The notes beneath the pieces are model-generated. The model did not search any database. It was not told the origin of the DNA and saw only the letters and a program-made list of their open reading frames with translations. Made by a program: the position numbers and the translations under genes. 64,000 bases of DNA from Epilithonimonas bovis DSM 19482 (lineage in GTDB: Bacteria; Bacteroidota; Bacteroidia; Flavobacteriales; Weeksellaceae), in contig NZ_FTPU01000004.1 of assembly GCF_900108115.1 (NCBI RefSeq), forward strand, positions 1 through 64,000. Direction: 5' to 3'. Each line of letters starts with the position of its first letter. Within the stretch, counting starts at the first letter, position 1. Below, piece after piece: positions 8,187 to 17,221 of this stretch.

Positions 8187-8626
8187 AAGATATCATAATC
8201 TACCTGATAATTCGTTTTATTTTCTGCCCATTTCAGTTTCAGTGTGTAGGAGCCTGCTGAAATAACTTTTTTAGGAATGAGGAAAACATTGTGCTGCAAA
8301 GAAATTTCCTTTTTTACATCCAGATTAGAATCATTAGTTCGGAAAAGAACAAAATCAACCTTGTCTCCGTCCACTTTTATATCTTGAGGGAACTTGATCA
8401 TAATGCCCTCTTTTGTTGCAGTGTATATTGGCAGTTCCTTTAGTTTAGTAGCATTGTTCTTGGCATCAATTACTTTTTGGTATTCCAGTTCTTCTTCATA
8501 ATAATTGTTACTTATCATTTCAGAATTCTGTTTCCCCATTGGGAAGATCAGGATCAGGAATAATATAAATATGATAAAGCATCCCAGAGCAATGGCAAGC
8601 CCGTGTCCCCAATGTAACTTTTTCAT
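8177..8626 (-). CDS. FixH-family cbb3 oxidase assembly protein
   Basis: The 149-residue protein has one N-terminal membrane helix (about residues 8-30) followed by KQNSEMISNNYYEEELEYQ, the typical FixH 'NYY..el.yq' segment. A beta-sandwich-like extracytoplasmic domain then ends in KLKWAENKTNYQVDYDILW. FixH proteins assist copper insertion or stability of cbb3 oxidase. It lies 8 bp after ccoG and overlaps the next gene, so it is inside the operon. Confidence 0.9.
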   Translation of the reverse strand: MKKLHWGHGLAIALGCFIIFILFLILIFPMGKQNSEMISNNYYEEELEYQKVIDAKNNATKLKELPIYTATKEGIMIKFPQDIKVDGDKVDFVLFRTNDSNLDVKKEISLQHNVFLIPKKVISAGSYTLKLKWAENKTNYQVDYDILWK

Positions 8627-8634
8627 TGTTTTAA

Positions 8635-10089
8635 TTAAAATTGAAATTTAAAAGGTCCTTCAAAATAAGTCGTGTATTTGTCCAGCAATTCACCATTCAT
8701 ATCATATACACCAAGTGTCAGATTTTGCTTAGACAGTTTTATCTGGCTTTGCGGGAAACTCACATTAATGGTTCCTTTTACCATGGCATCACGTTTCATT
8801 ACAATTTTTTCAGATCCGCCACCAGATGTAATCTCACCGTTGGCAGGCTCAATAATTTTAATGACAACAGTTTTTGTTTCATTAGATTTGTTAAGGAATG
8901 TATAGTTGTAAGTATTGGTGATTTTGCCATCTCTTACAAAAAATGTGGATCCCGGTGGTTTTAGGAATTTGGCTTCCATATCACCACGGTTATACAATAA
9001 AAATCCTAAGAAACCGATTAAGAAGACGAGAACAGCGGTGTAAGCTTTCATCTTCGCGGTAAATTTAAATTTTTCCTGATTTTCAATTTCCTTCTCAGAA
9101 GCGTATCTAATGAGGCCTGGCGGTAATCCCACTTTCACCATAACTTCGTCACAAGCATCTATACAAGCCGTACAGTTAACGCATTCCATTTGAAGGCCAT
9201 TCCTAATGTCTATCCCGGTAGGGCATACAACAACGCACTGTTTACAATCGATGCAATCGCCTTTGCCGGCAGCAGCCCGGTCTTCACCTTTTTTCCATTT
9301 GGACCGGTTTTCGCCTCTTTTATAATCGTAGAATACGTTGATAGTTTCTTTATCAATCAGTACGCCCTGTAGCCTGCCATAAGGACAAACCATGGTGCAA
9401 ACCTGCTCTCTGAACCATGCAAATACAAAGTAGAATGCTGCGGTAAAGAGAATCATCACCAGGAAGTTGGTTGGCTTAGCAAACGGGCCTTCCTGCATTA
9501 TTTTAAAAACCTCTTCATAGCCCACGATATACATAAACATGATGTGGGTAATGATTAAGGATATCAATATAAAAATAGCCCATTTAAGGGACTTTTTCCA
9601 GATTTTTTCTGAGGTCCAGGGTTGGTTATCCAGTTTTATCTGTTTGTTTCTGTCACCTTCTATGGCATATTCTACTTTCCGGAAGATCATTTCTAAAAAG
9701 ATCGTCTGTGGACAAATCCACCCACAAAAAATCCTTCCAAAAGTTACCGTAAAAAGGATGATAAAGACAAGAGAGGTGATGGCACCCAAAGCCAGAATAA
9801 AAAAATCCTGTGGATAAAATGGTTGCCCAAAGATGAAGAACTGCCTGTCTATTATATTGAAAAGTAATAATGGATTTCCATTGAATTTGAGGAATGGCAG
9901 TGTAAAATAGATAATTAATAAAACTATACTGACAATTACTCTGTAGTTGGTATATTTTCCCTTAGGCTTTCTTGGATAAACCCATTGTCTTTTTCCGGTG
10001 TTATCCATTGTACCAACAGAGTCCCGAAATGTTTCGGCTTCTGCCACCCAACTTTCAGCTTCGTTATACTTTTTTTCTGTTGTACTCAT
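8635..10089 (-). CDS. ccoG: Cytochrome c oxidase accessory protein CcoG (polyferredoxin)
   Basis: The 484-residue membrane protein has several helices (about residues 48-66, 85-110, 170-195, 208-225, 335-355). It carries the WICPQTIFLEMIFRKVE motif near residue 125 and a CTMVCPYGR segment. Two 4Fe-4S clusters are indicated by CIDCKQCVVVCP and CVNCTACIDACDE near residues 275-310. The C-terminus forms an Ig-like periplasmic domain. CcoG (RdxA/FixG) acts in cbb3 biogenesis, reported as a cupric reductase in Rhodobacter. Length is typical. Confidence 0.95.
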   Translation of the reverse strand: MSTTEKKYNEAESWVAEAETFRDSVGTMDNTGKRQWVYPRKPKGKYTNYRVIVSIVLLIIYFTLPFLKFNGNPLLLFNIIDRQFFIFGQPFYPQDFFILALGAITSLVFIILFTVTFGRIFCGWICPQTIFLEMIFRKVEYAIEGDRNKQIKLDNQPWTSEKIWKKSLKWAIFILISLIITHIMFMYIVGYEEVFKIMQEGPFAKPTNFLVMILFTAAFYFVFAWFREQVCTMVCPYGRLQGVLIDKETINVFYDYKRGENRSKWKKGEDRAAAGKGDCIDCKQCVVVCPTGIDIRNGLQMECVNCTACIDACDEVMVKVGLPPGLIRYASEKEIENQEKFKFTAKMKAYTAVLVFLIGFLGFLLYNRGDMEAKFLKPPGSTFFVRDGKITNTYNYTFLNKSNETKTVVIKIIEPANGEITSGGGSEKIVMKRDAMVKGTINVSFPQSQIKLSKQNLTLGVYDMNGELLDKYTTYFEGPFKFQF

Positions 10090-10092
10090 AAG

Positions 10093-10185
10093 TTATGGAT
10101 AAAAAAAAGAGATCGCCAGGAAAATAGCTGTAATTAAGCTTTTTCCAAATACCAGTCCCAAGGCAGGACGGTATTTTTTGACAAT
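10093..10185 (-). other. Possible 30-residue membrane micro-ORF between ccoP and ccoG
   Basis: The ccoP-ccoG spacer has an open frame reading IVKKYRPALGLVFG then KSLITAIFLAISFFYP before a stop 3 bp short of the ccoG start. Its basic N-terminus followed by one hydrophobic helix looks like a real small membrane protein. However, no ATG, GTG or TTG lies in frame: a stop codon is at 10198-10200 and the only candidate initiators are rare (ATT at 10185). It may be a micro-protein with unusual initiation, or chance. Confidence 0.25.
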
Positions 10186-10204
10186 CTCTCTTGTATGTTA
10201 AAAA

Positions 10205-11083
10205 TTATTTTTCCCAGTGTGCCTCTGTACCTTGTGGTGCAGCACCTCCCTGAGCTGGCGTAATTGGCGCCTGTTCCTGATTAATGTGATATACATATGC
10301 TGCTACATTTTGCATATCAAAACCAGATACTACACCATTTTTACCCCATGCCTGCATGGTAGGATTGTTTTTACTACCGTTATCCACCATGTAAAACACA
10401 TTTTTGAAAAGCGTTTTTTCCGGTTGATTGATCCAATAGTTATCTGTTAAGTTTGGCCCGATACCACCTTTACCACCTTCACCATGGCAAGATACACAGT
10501 TGGTTTCGAAAACTTGTTTACCAGCCTCTACATTATCTTCGGAAAAAACAGCTGTTTCCAATGTTGGCTGTGTTACGGTTTTCATATACTCATCTACTGC
10601 CGCAATCTGCTCTTTATATTCTTGGTCATACTCTTTGTATGGATGAGCAAAGTCTGTTAGGAAATATGATGAAACATATAACACACAATACGCTATACCG
10701 AAGTAGAATAGGCCCAACCACCATTTTGGAAGCTGATTATCTAGCTCCATAATACCGTCAAATCCATGATCGATAAGGATGTCTTTTTCTTCTTTCTCTG
10801 ATTGACTTTTGAATGCACCATTCCACAGATATTTAAAATAAGGTATTTTTTTCTCTGTAAGATATGCGGCTTTTTCTCCATCTGTCAATTTTTTGAATTT
10901 CTCATTCTCGATAAGATCGCCAATGGCTGTTTGGATAAATACAACGATAATACTTATAAGCGCCGTACCCAGGAAATACTTGGATGTTAAAAAATCGGAT
11001 GTTTGGGAGAACATGTAAAAGACTACAAGCAATAATCCTAATACAATTAGAATATTAATATAAACAGGGGTTCTTCTTTTCAT
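10205..11083 (-). CDS. ccoP: cbb3 cytochrome c oxidase diheme-type subunit CcoP, with one visible heme site
   Basis: The 292-residue protein has two N-terminal helices (about residues 8-24 and 36-54), a cytoplasmic-looking stretch, a third helix (about 123-142, WWLGLFYFGIAYCVLYV) typical of the CcoP N-terminal domain, then a cytochrome c domain with a single CVSCH motif near residue 195 and a distal Met (TMQAWGKNG). Proteobacterial CcoP carries two heme c sites; only one is present here. The C-terminal tail is Pro/Gly/Ala-rich. It follows ccoQ by 18 bp. Confidence 0.93.
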   Translation of the reverse strand: MKRRTPVYINILIVLGLLLVVFYMFSQTSDFLTSKYFLGTALISIIVVFIQTAIGDLIENEKFKKLTDGEKAAYLTEKKIPYFKYLWNGAFKSQSEKEEKDILIDHGFDGIMELDNQLPKWWLGLFYFGIAYCVLYVSSYFLTDFAHPYKEYDQEYKEQIAAVDEYMKTVTQPTLETAVFSEDNVEAGKQVFETNCVSCHGEGGKGGIGPNLTDNYWINQPEKTLFKNVFYMVDNGSKNNPTMQAWGKNGVVSGFDMQNVAAYVYHINQEQAPITPAQGGAAPQGTEAHWEK

Positions 11084-11101
11084 GATTGATTATCTTTTAA
11101 G

Positions 11102-11314
11102 TTACAAAGTTTTGTTGTTATCATCTTGCAGATCATCTTCTGAATCATCTTCCAATGGAAGGTTCTCCTCTTCTTTATAATATTTTTTTGGACGGTTAAT
11201 TACAATGTAAACAACAACCAAAAAGAACAGTATAAAGATGATCATAGCCAATGTCTGGAAAAATCCGGCATTTTCTACGCTAGAGACAATATCTTTAAAA
11301 CTTTGAGGAATCAT
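11102..11314 (-). CDS. ccoQ: CcoQ-like small subunit of cbb3 oxidase
   Basis: The 70-residue protein has one membrane helix (about residues 19-39, ending VVYIVINRPKKYY) and a strongly acidic C-terminus (DDSEDDLQDDN). Position between ccoNO and ccoP, length and helix placement match CcoQ/FixQ, which stabilises the oxidase and is not catalytic. The assignment rests mainly on context because sequence conservation in this family is weak. Confidence 0.85.
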   Translation of the reverse strand: MIPQSFKDIVSSVENAGFFQTLAMIIFILFFLVVVYIVINRPKKYYKEEENLPLEDDSEDDLQDDNNKTL

Positions 11315-11327
11315 TTTTTATAAAAAT

Positions 11328-13613
11328 TTAATTACTGGCAGTTTTAACTTCTGTAGTTTTGATATCTGTCCCTAGTCTTTGCAGATAAGAAATCAATGCT
11401 ACAATTTCTCTTTTTTCCAACGGAACAAATTTTTCACCAGCTTTGGTTTTATTAGCCTTAGCCTCTGCAAATGATTTTTTAACATCGTCTGCTTCGGCAA
11501 AAACATTTTTAACAATACCACTTGCCTGATGATTCATCCAGCTATCAACACTGTCTACCTGAGCCTGTGTGTACGGAACATCGAATGTGTTTTTCATCAG
11601 TTCTATCTTAGCTTTGCTCTTGCTTCTGTCCAGCGTATTTTCAATCAACCAAGGATATCTAGGCATGATAGAACCTGCAGATGTAGATCTTGGGTTATAC
11701 ATATGTTTGAAATGCCAAGAATCTGGTCTTACACCACCTTCTCTCTGTAAGTCCGGCCCAGTTCTTTTGGAACCCCATAGGAATGGCCTGTCATAAACAA
11801 ACTCTCCGGCTTTGGAATACTGCCCGTTTTTACCGTTAAATCTTACAACCTCATCTCGGAAAGGACGTATCATTTGAGAGTGGCAGGCATTACAACCTTC
11901 TCTGATATAGATATCTCTTCCCTCAAGCTCTAGTGGAGAATAAGGCTTAACCGCCGATATGGTAGGTACGTTGTCTTTTACAAAAATGGTAGGTAAGATC
12001 TCCATAGCACCACCGATTGCCAGTGCAATGAAAGCAAAAATTGATAAGAATAATGGTGTTCTTTCCAACCAAAGGTGGAATGTTTCACCTTCTTTTCTGC
12101 CTTTATTGATTTTTGCCAATGCAGGAGCTTCAGCAGGAACTTCTTTTTGGAATGATCCGCTTCTGGCTGTTGCAATAACATTGACAACCATAAGACAAGC
12201 ACCAAGAAAATATAGTAAACCTCCTACAAATCTCAATTTAAAGTAAGGCAGAATAGCTGTTACAGTATCCAACCAGTTTTTATAAACCAATGTTCCGTCT
12301 GGGTTAAACTGTTTCCACATCAGACCTTGTGTGAAACCAGAAATGTATAAAGGAACGGCATAGAATATAATCCCTAAAGTACCCAACCAGAAATGCCAGT
12401 TAGCTAATTTTACAGACCATAATTTGGTTCTCCACATTACGGGGATAAGGTAGTAGATCACCCCAAAAGCCATAAAACCATTCCATCCAAGGGCACCAAG
12501 GTGAACGTGACCAATAACCCAGTCTGTATAGTGACCTACCTTGTTAACCGTTTTTGTCGCTAATAGTGGTCCTTCAAAAGTGGCCATACCATAACAGGTA
12601 ACCGCGACAACAAAGAACTTAAGTACAGGGTTTTCCCTTACTTTATCCCAAGCTCCTCTCAGTGTCAGCAAACCGTTAAGCATACCTCCCCAAGATGGTG
12701 CAATTAGCATGATTGAGAAACCTGTACCTACAGCCTGAGCCCAAGCTGGTAGTGCTGTATATTGTAAGTGGTGAGGTCCTGCCCAGATATAAACAAATAT
12801 AAGTGACCAGAAGTGGATAATAGATAATTTATAAGAAAATACCGGTCTGTCTGCGGCTTTTGGTACGAAATAATACATCATACCCAATACAGGAGTCGTC
12901 AATACAAATGCCACCGCATTGTGACCGTACCACCATTGTACCAAAGCATCTTTCACACCAGCGTAGGCAGAATATGATTTCCAGCCCGCAAAGGATAGAG
13001 GAACTTCCAAGTTGTTGAAGATGTGAAGCATGGCAATAGCCACCCACGTTCCTATATAGAACCATATGGCCACATACAAATGCCTTACTCTTCTTACGGC
13101 GATAGTACCAAACATGTTAATACCAAAGATGACCCAAACTACCGTAATCAATATATCGATAGGCCATTCGTGCTCTGCATATTCTTTAGAGGTATTGATA
13201 CCCATAAAGAAAGTAATTACTACAGATACAATCATCAGCTGCCATCCCCAGAAATGAATCCACGACAGTGTATCACTCCACATTCTGGTTTTTAGAAGTC
13301 TTTGCATAGAGTAATAAGCTCCAGCAAAGAAAGAGTTACAGACGAATGCGAAAATTACCGCACTTGTATGCAGCATTCTAATACGTCCAAAACCAAATGC
13401 ACCCTGCGAATTGATTAGTCCCTGAAGACCGCCCGTTCGCAATGTGTGAATGGTGGGGTCATCTGTTCCCAGAAAAAACTCTGGTAATTCAGGATAAAAT
13501 AATAACAACGCAGCGGTAAGTCCTAATAAAAAACCTACAATGCCAAAAATGATTGTCGCAATAAGAAAGGCGCGAACAATACTGTTGTCATAACTAAACT
13601 TTTGTGTTTCCAT
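11328..13613 (-). CDS. ccoNO: Fused cbb3 oxidase subunits I and II (CcoN-CcoO)
   Basis: I take ATG 13613 (METQKFSYDN) as the start, 761 residues; a TTG at 13628 would add five. The first ~490 residues are the 12-helix heme-copper CcoN with its histidine-rich segments (for example WWYGHNAVAFVLTTP and GHVHLGALGWNG). A second region from about residue 530 is a membrane-anchored monoheme cytochrome c equal to CcoO, with GCNACHSQMIRPF. The fusion is typical of Bacteroidetes. It reduces oxygen at low concentrations and pumps protons in the cytoplasmic membrane. It lies directly after ccoS. Confidence 0.95.
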   Translation of the reverse strand: METQKFSYDNSIVRAFLIATIIFGIVGFLLGLTAALLLFYPELPEFFLGTDDPTIHTLRTGGLQGLINSQGAFGFGRIRMLHTSAVIFAFVCNSFFAGAYYSMQRLLKTRMWSDTLSWIHFWGWQLMIVSVVITFFMGINTSKEYAEHEWPIDILITVVWVIFGINMFGTIAVRRVRHLYVAIWFYIGTWVAIAMLHIFNNLEVPLSFAGWKSYSAYAGVKDALVQWWYGHNAVAFVLTTPVLGMMYYFVPKAADRPVFSYKLSIIHFWSLIFVYIWAGPHHLQYTALPAWAQAVGTGFSIMLIAPSWGGMLNGLLTLRGAWDKVRENPVLKFFVVAVTCYGMATFEGPLLATKTVNKVGHYTDWVIGHVHLGALGWNGFMAFGVIYYLIPVMWRTKLWSVKLANWHFWLGTLGIIFYAVPLYISGFTQGLMWKQFNPDGTLVYKNWLDTVTAILPYFKLRFVGGLLYFLGACLMVVNVIATARSGSFQKEVPAEAPALAKINKGRKEGETFHLWLERTPLFLSIFAFIALAIGGAMEILPTIFVKDNVPTISAVKPYSPLELEGRDIYIREGCNACHSQMIRPFRDEVVRFNGKNGQYSKAGEFVYDRPFLWGSKRTGPDLQREGGVRPDSWHFKHMYNPRSTSAGSIMPRYPWLIENTLDRSKSKAKIELMKNTFDVPYTQAQVDSVDSWMNHQASGIVKNVFAEADDVKKSFAEAKANKTKAGEKFVPLEKREIVALISYLQRLGTDIKTTEVKTASN

Positions 13614-13628
13614 ATCTACAAATAGCAA

Positions 13629-13817
13629 TTATTCTTTATTATCTTTTTCTGGAGTGATCTCTTTCTCCTCATCTTTAACCTCGTCATCAAACAGAATCCG
13701 CACTGCAGGCGATTCATCATCTTCAAACTGTCCTTTTCTTGCTCCAATAATAAAAATTACCAAGAATATAACAGCGAGTGAAACGCTGCAGACAATCATT
13801 AAATATAGGATCTCCAT
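13629..13817 (-). CDS. ccoS: cbb3 oxidase maturation protein CcoS
   Basis: The 62-residue protein has one N-terminal helix (about residues 3-25) followed by GARKGQFEDDESPAVRILFDD, the family's 'G-x-a-k-x-G-Q-F-D-D-x-x-x-p' signature. The tail is rich in Glu and Lys. CcoS is needed for cofactor insertion into CcoN. It opens the ccoS-NO-Q-P-G-fixH run. The preceding 109 bp hold a symmetric site and two TAnnTTTG boxes. Confidence 0.92.
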   Translation of the reverse strand: MEILYLMIVCSVSLAVIFLVIFIIGARKGQFEDDESPAVRILFDDEVKDEEKEITPEKDNKE

Positions 13818-13825
13818 TTGTGGTA

Positions 13826-13857
13826 CAAATTTACGTTAAAAAGAGTTCCCAAATTTA
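13826..13857 (-). promoter_or_regulatory. Candidate -7 boxes for the cco operon
   Basis: On the minus strand TAAATTTG occurs at 13857-13850 and again at 13833-13826, both matching the Bacteroidetes -7 consensus TAnnTTTG. The nearer copy is 9 nt before the ccoS ATG. No clear TTTG -33 box was found for either, which would fit activator dependence. Confidence 0.5.
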
Positions 13858-13867
13858 GTTAAAATTA

Positions 13868-13881
13868 CTGACTTTGGTCAG
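13868..13881. promoter_or_regulatory. Perfect palindrome, candidate Crp/Fnr-family site upstream of cco
   Basis: CTGACTTTGGTCAG is a perfect two-fold site (five-base arms, four-base centre) 51 bp upstream of ccoS and just upstream of the candidate -7 boxes. Its size and symmetry resemble Fnr-type operators (5-4-5 arrangement). A Crp/Fnr regulator gene lies at 16401. The pairing is inference. Confidence 0.5.
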
Positions 13882-13926
13882 AAGGGAGTAATTTAGGATA
13901 ATTTATAATGACTCTAAATAAAATTA

Positions 13927-16305
13927 TTAGAGGTTTATTTTAAAATATTTCGAACTCCTAATCCATGTTGATAGTGTAGTAAATGTAACCACGGTAATGG
14001 AACTAATAGGCATAAAGATAGCGGCGAACAATGGGTGCATTTTTCCCGATACTGCAAATCCAATACCAATAACATTGTAGCAGAGACTGATCACAAAAGT
14101 GATTTTTACAATCCTGATGGCGTCTTTGGACAGCTTAAGATATTTATCCAGTTCCGGGATTTTGTCGCCGGTCATAATGACATCAGAGGCTGGGGTAAAA
14201 GTGTTGCTGTCGTCTGCAATGGCTATTCCAACATTGCTTTGTTTTAAGGCTCCGGCATCATTAAGGCCATCACCCAGCATGGCTACTTTCTCGCCTTTAT
14301 CCTGTAATTCTTTGATAAAATCCAGTTTATTTTCCGGATTTTGGTTAAACTTCATTGCAGAAGCTGTGGGAATCAGTTTTTCCAGAATAGGCTGCTCCGA
14401 GGCATTGTCACCACTTAGGATATTGATTTTGTAATGTTTAAGGTTTTTGAAAAGTTGAGAAAGATTTTCTCGGTATTCATTTTTGAAAACAAATTTCCCC
14501 AAAAAGGCATTGTCTTTACTAATGTACACTGCTGTTTCAAGATTTAAGGCCTTCTGTCCGGTGAAACTCGCAGATCCGATCTTGTAGTTGCTGCTTCGTA
14601 CTTTTGCCTGATAGCCTTTGCCTGATATTTCTTCAAAATCAGTTATGTCAAAATAGTCGTCATTCATCTCAAGAAAATCATAAAGCGATTTTGATAGTGG
14701 ATGGTTCGAGTTTTTGAGCAGGGACTTAATATTCTTCAGGTCAAAATCCGTTATCTCATTACCAACAAAATGGATGTTGGTTTTTTTATTTTCTGTGATG
14801 GTGCCGGTCTTGTCAAATACAAGGGTATCAACCTTGGCAAGCCTCTCGATGGTTAAAGTGTCTTTTACATAAAACTTGTTTCTGCCCAGTATCCTCATAA
14901 TATGCCCAAAGGTAAATGGTGCAGAGAGTGCCAGCGCGCAAGGGCAAGCAACAATCAGTATAGCTGAGACCACTTGGAACATTTTTTCCATATCAATCCT
15001 GGACCAGTAGATCCCGGCAACCAATGTAATCCCCAATACAACAAACGTAAAATACTTACTGATCGTGTTTGTCATGGTATCCAGGCCGTTTTCAAATTTT
15101 TTGAATGCCTCTTTGTTCCAGAGTTGCGTCAGGTAACTCTGGTCAACACTTTTGATAACTTCCAGCTCCAGTACAGATCCTGACTGTTTGCCTCCGGCGA
15201 ATATTTTGTCGCCTGGTTTTTTTGTAATATAAGCAGACTCGCCGGTAATAAAACTGTTATCTATGTTGCCTTCCCCTTTTATAAGAATAGCATCTACCGG
15301 GATGATCTCCTGGTTCCTTACCATGATCCTGTCTCCAACAGCTAATTCCGAAAGCAGGATATTCTCCTGTTTGCCATCAAAATCAACTTTGGTAACGGCA
15401 ATCGGGTAAAAAGATTTGTAATCTCTGTCATACGACAGTGAGTTGTATGTTCTTTTCTGAAAAGTTTTCCCCAGTAACATAAAGAAAAGCAGCCCGCAAA
15501 GGGTGTCAAAGTAGCCAGGGCCGTAATCAGTCACCACTTCGTAGACGCTTCTGCCGTACAGTACAAAAATTCCTAAAACAATGGGCACATCAATATTGAC
15601 GATTTTGTTTTTCAGGCCATACCATGCCGATTTGTAATAGTCAGACGCGGAATAAAATACCACCGGCGTGGCCAGAAGGAACATGATGAGCCGGAACAGA
15701 TTCTTGTAAGAATGCAGCCAGACATCGTTACCGGAGATGTATTCGGGGAAGCTGAAGAACATCCCGTTACCAAATGCAAAACCTGCCACAGCCAGTTTTA
15801 CAAGAAGGCTTTTATCGAGATTATCATGTTTTTTATCAGCGGTTTCCAGGTTAATCACCGGTTTGTAACCAAGATTGGTCAGGAATTTTGCGAGTTCGCT
15901 AAGCTTAAGTTCTTCATCTTTAAAAGAAACCTGAAGGGTTTTTCTGGTAAAATTGACCTGAGAATACTTAATGCTTTTATTGATATTATGCAGGCTTTCC
16001 AATAGCCAGATGCAGGATGAGCAGTGGATAACAGGTATTTTGAATGTGACGAGTGTTGTTCCGCCCTCAGAAAAGTCTACAATTTTGGAAGAGATTTCAG
16101 GTGTGTCAAGATACTCAAACTGTGTCGTGTTGTCGTCACTTGGCCTTACACCGGAATTTTTATTGATTTTATAAAAATTATCGAGATTATGGACGTTCAG
16201 GATTTCGTAAACAGATTGGCATCCGTTGCAACAAAAGACTTTGTCGTCAAAAAGAATACGCTCTTTATCGATTTTCTGACCGCAGTGAAAGCATTGTTCT
16301 GCCAT
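13927..16305 (-). CDS. ccoI: CcoI-type heavy-metal P-type ATPase (copper export for cbb3 assembly)
   Basis: The 792-residue P1B-ATPase has an N-terminal cysteine-rich domain (CFHCGQKI, CCNGCQSVYEIL) then an HMA-like domain with HCSSCIWLLE (about residue 95). Membrane helices, the actuator TGES loop (ITGESAYITKK), the CPCALALSAP metal-transport motif, the phosphorylated DKTGTITE and GDGLNDAGAL hinge follow in order. The double-cysteine N-terminus plus cco context identify the CcoI/FixI subgroup, which supplies copper for cbb3 oxidase. It is separated from ccoS by 109 bp holding promoter-like sequence, so it may be an independent unit. Confidence 0.94.
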   Translation of the reverse strand: MAEQCFHCGQKIDKERILFDDKVFCCNGCQSVYEILNVHNLDNFYKINKNSGVRPSDDNTTQFEYLDTPEISSKIVDFSEGGTTLVTFKIPVIHCSSCIWLLESLHNINKSIKYSQVNFTRKTLQVSFKDEELKLSELAKFLTNLGYKPVINLETADKKHDNLDKSLLVKLAVAGFAFGNGMFFSFPEYISGNDVWLHSYKNLFRLIMFLLATPVVFYSASDYYKSAWYGLKNKIVNIDVPIVLGIFVLYGRSVYEVVTDYGPGYFDTLCGLLFFMLLGKTFQKRTYNSLSYDRDYKSFYPIAVTKVDFDGKQENILLSELAVGDRIMVRNQEIIPVDAILIKGEGNIDNSFITGESAYITKKPGDKIFAGGKQSGSVLELEVIKSVDQSYLTQLWNKEAFKKFENGLDTMTNTISKYFTFVVLGITLVAGIYWSRIDMEKMFQVVSAILIVACPCALALSAPFTFGHIMRILGRNKFYVKDTLTIERLAKVDTLVFDKTGTITENKKTNIHFVGNEITDFDLKNIKSLLKNSNHPLSKSLYDFLEMNDDYFDITDFEEISGKGYQAKVRSSNYKIGSASFTGQKALNLETAVYISKDNAFLGKFVFKNEYRENLSQLFKNLKHYKINILSGDNASEQPILEKLIPTASAMKFNQNPENKLDFIKELQDKGEKVAMLGDGLNDAGALKQSNVGIAIADDSNTFTPASDVIMTGDKIPELDKYLKLSKDAIRIVKITFVISLCYNVIGIGFAVSGKMHPLFAAIFMPISSITVVTFTTLSTWIRSSKYFKINL

Positions 16306-16350
16306 TAAAAAATTCTCAGATATTTGGATGACAAAATTACGCCAAAAATC

Positions 16351-16382
16351 TTTGTCGGTCGTGTTAAAAAGTCTTATTTTTG
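16351..16382 (+). promoter_or_regulatory. Bacteroidetes-type promoter for the Crp/Fnr gene
   Basis: TTTG at 16351-16354 and TATTTTTG at 16375-16382 are separated by 20 nt, matching the -33/-7 consensus. The gene's ATG is 18 bp beyond the -7 box, so the leader is very short. Confidence 0.6.
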
Positions 16383-16400
16383 CTGATAAATGTCATAGAT

Positions 16401-17114
16401 ATGTCTCTTGAACAGCAATTGGTTATAGAAGAAAACTTCTCAAAAGCTTTTAACAAAGAATCCTTGCGCAGCAGCTTGTCTGCGGAGGACTTTGAATCTT
16501 ATAAAAAAGCCCTTAAAAATCTTGAATTCGCAAAAGGTGATATCGTTTTTGAAGACGGTGAGTCGCCAAAAGGCGTTTATTATATAGAAAAAGGAACTGC
16601 CAAATTGTCTAAATCCGGAGTATATGGTAAAGATCAGATCCTTAGGTTTTGTAAAGACAAAGATCTTATTGGTTACCGTTCTTTGCTGTGTGGTGAAAAT
16701 TTCCAGGCTAAGGCAGAAGCCATGACATCAATGAAAGTTCAGTTTTTACCGGCTGATATTTTTCTGCATCTGCTGGAAGTTGATCCTAAACTGTCTTATG
16801 CCATGTTGCAAAAGATTGCTTATGAGTTGGGAGAATCAGCCAATACGGTTACCTTTCTTGCACAGAAAACAGTGAGGGAAAGATTGGCCGAGATCCTGAT
16901 TTTGCTTGAACAAAAATTAGGAATCGACCCAGAAGGTTTTATCAAAATATCTTTGACAAGGGAAGAAATTGCCAACCTAATCGGGACGGCTACGGAAAGC
17001 GCCATCCGCCTTATCTCGGAATTCAAACAAGATGATATGATTGTTGTGGAAGGCAGAAATATCAAGATCCTCAACAGAGAAAAATTAATCAAATTAGGAC
17101 ACGTGGTTATATAA
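16401..17114 (+). CDS. Crp/Fnr-family transcription regulator
   Basis: I use ATG 16401 (MSLEQQLVIEENF), 237 residues. Residues ~25-140 form a cyclic-nucleotide-binding-like beta-barrel (GDIVFEDGESPKGVYYIEKG). The C-terminal ~70 residues form a winged helix with SLTREEIANLIGTATESAIRLISEFK as recognition region. No N-terminal cysteine cluster for an oxygen-sensing 4Fe-4S centre is visible, so it is not a classical Fnr. It is divergent from ccoI across about 95 bp and is the obvious candidate regulator of the cbb3 locus, by position only. Confidence 0.88.
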   Translation: MSLEQQLVIEENFSKAFNKESLRSSLSAEDFESYKKALKNLEFAKGDIVFEDGESPKGVYYIEKGTAKLSKSGVYGKDQILRFCKDKDLIGYRSLLCGENFQAKAEAMTSMKVQFLPADIFLHLLEVDPKLSYAMLQKIAYELGESANTVTFLAQKTVRERLAEILILLEQKLGIDPEGFIKISLTREEIANLIGTATESAIRLISEFKQDDMIVVEGRNIKILNREKLIKLGHVVI

Positions 17115-17221
17115 ATGGTAAGAGATGAATGATAATTGATAGCACTTTGTCATTCAAAATCTTTACTTAAATCATTTTCATCTTTTCCACCATTAATTAC
17201 TATAATTCATCATTCAAAATC

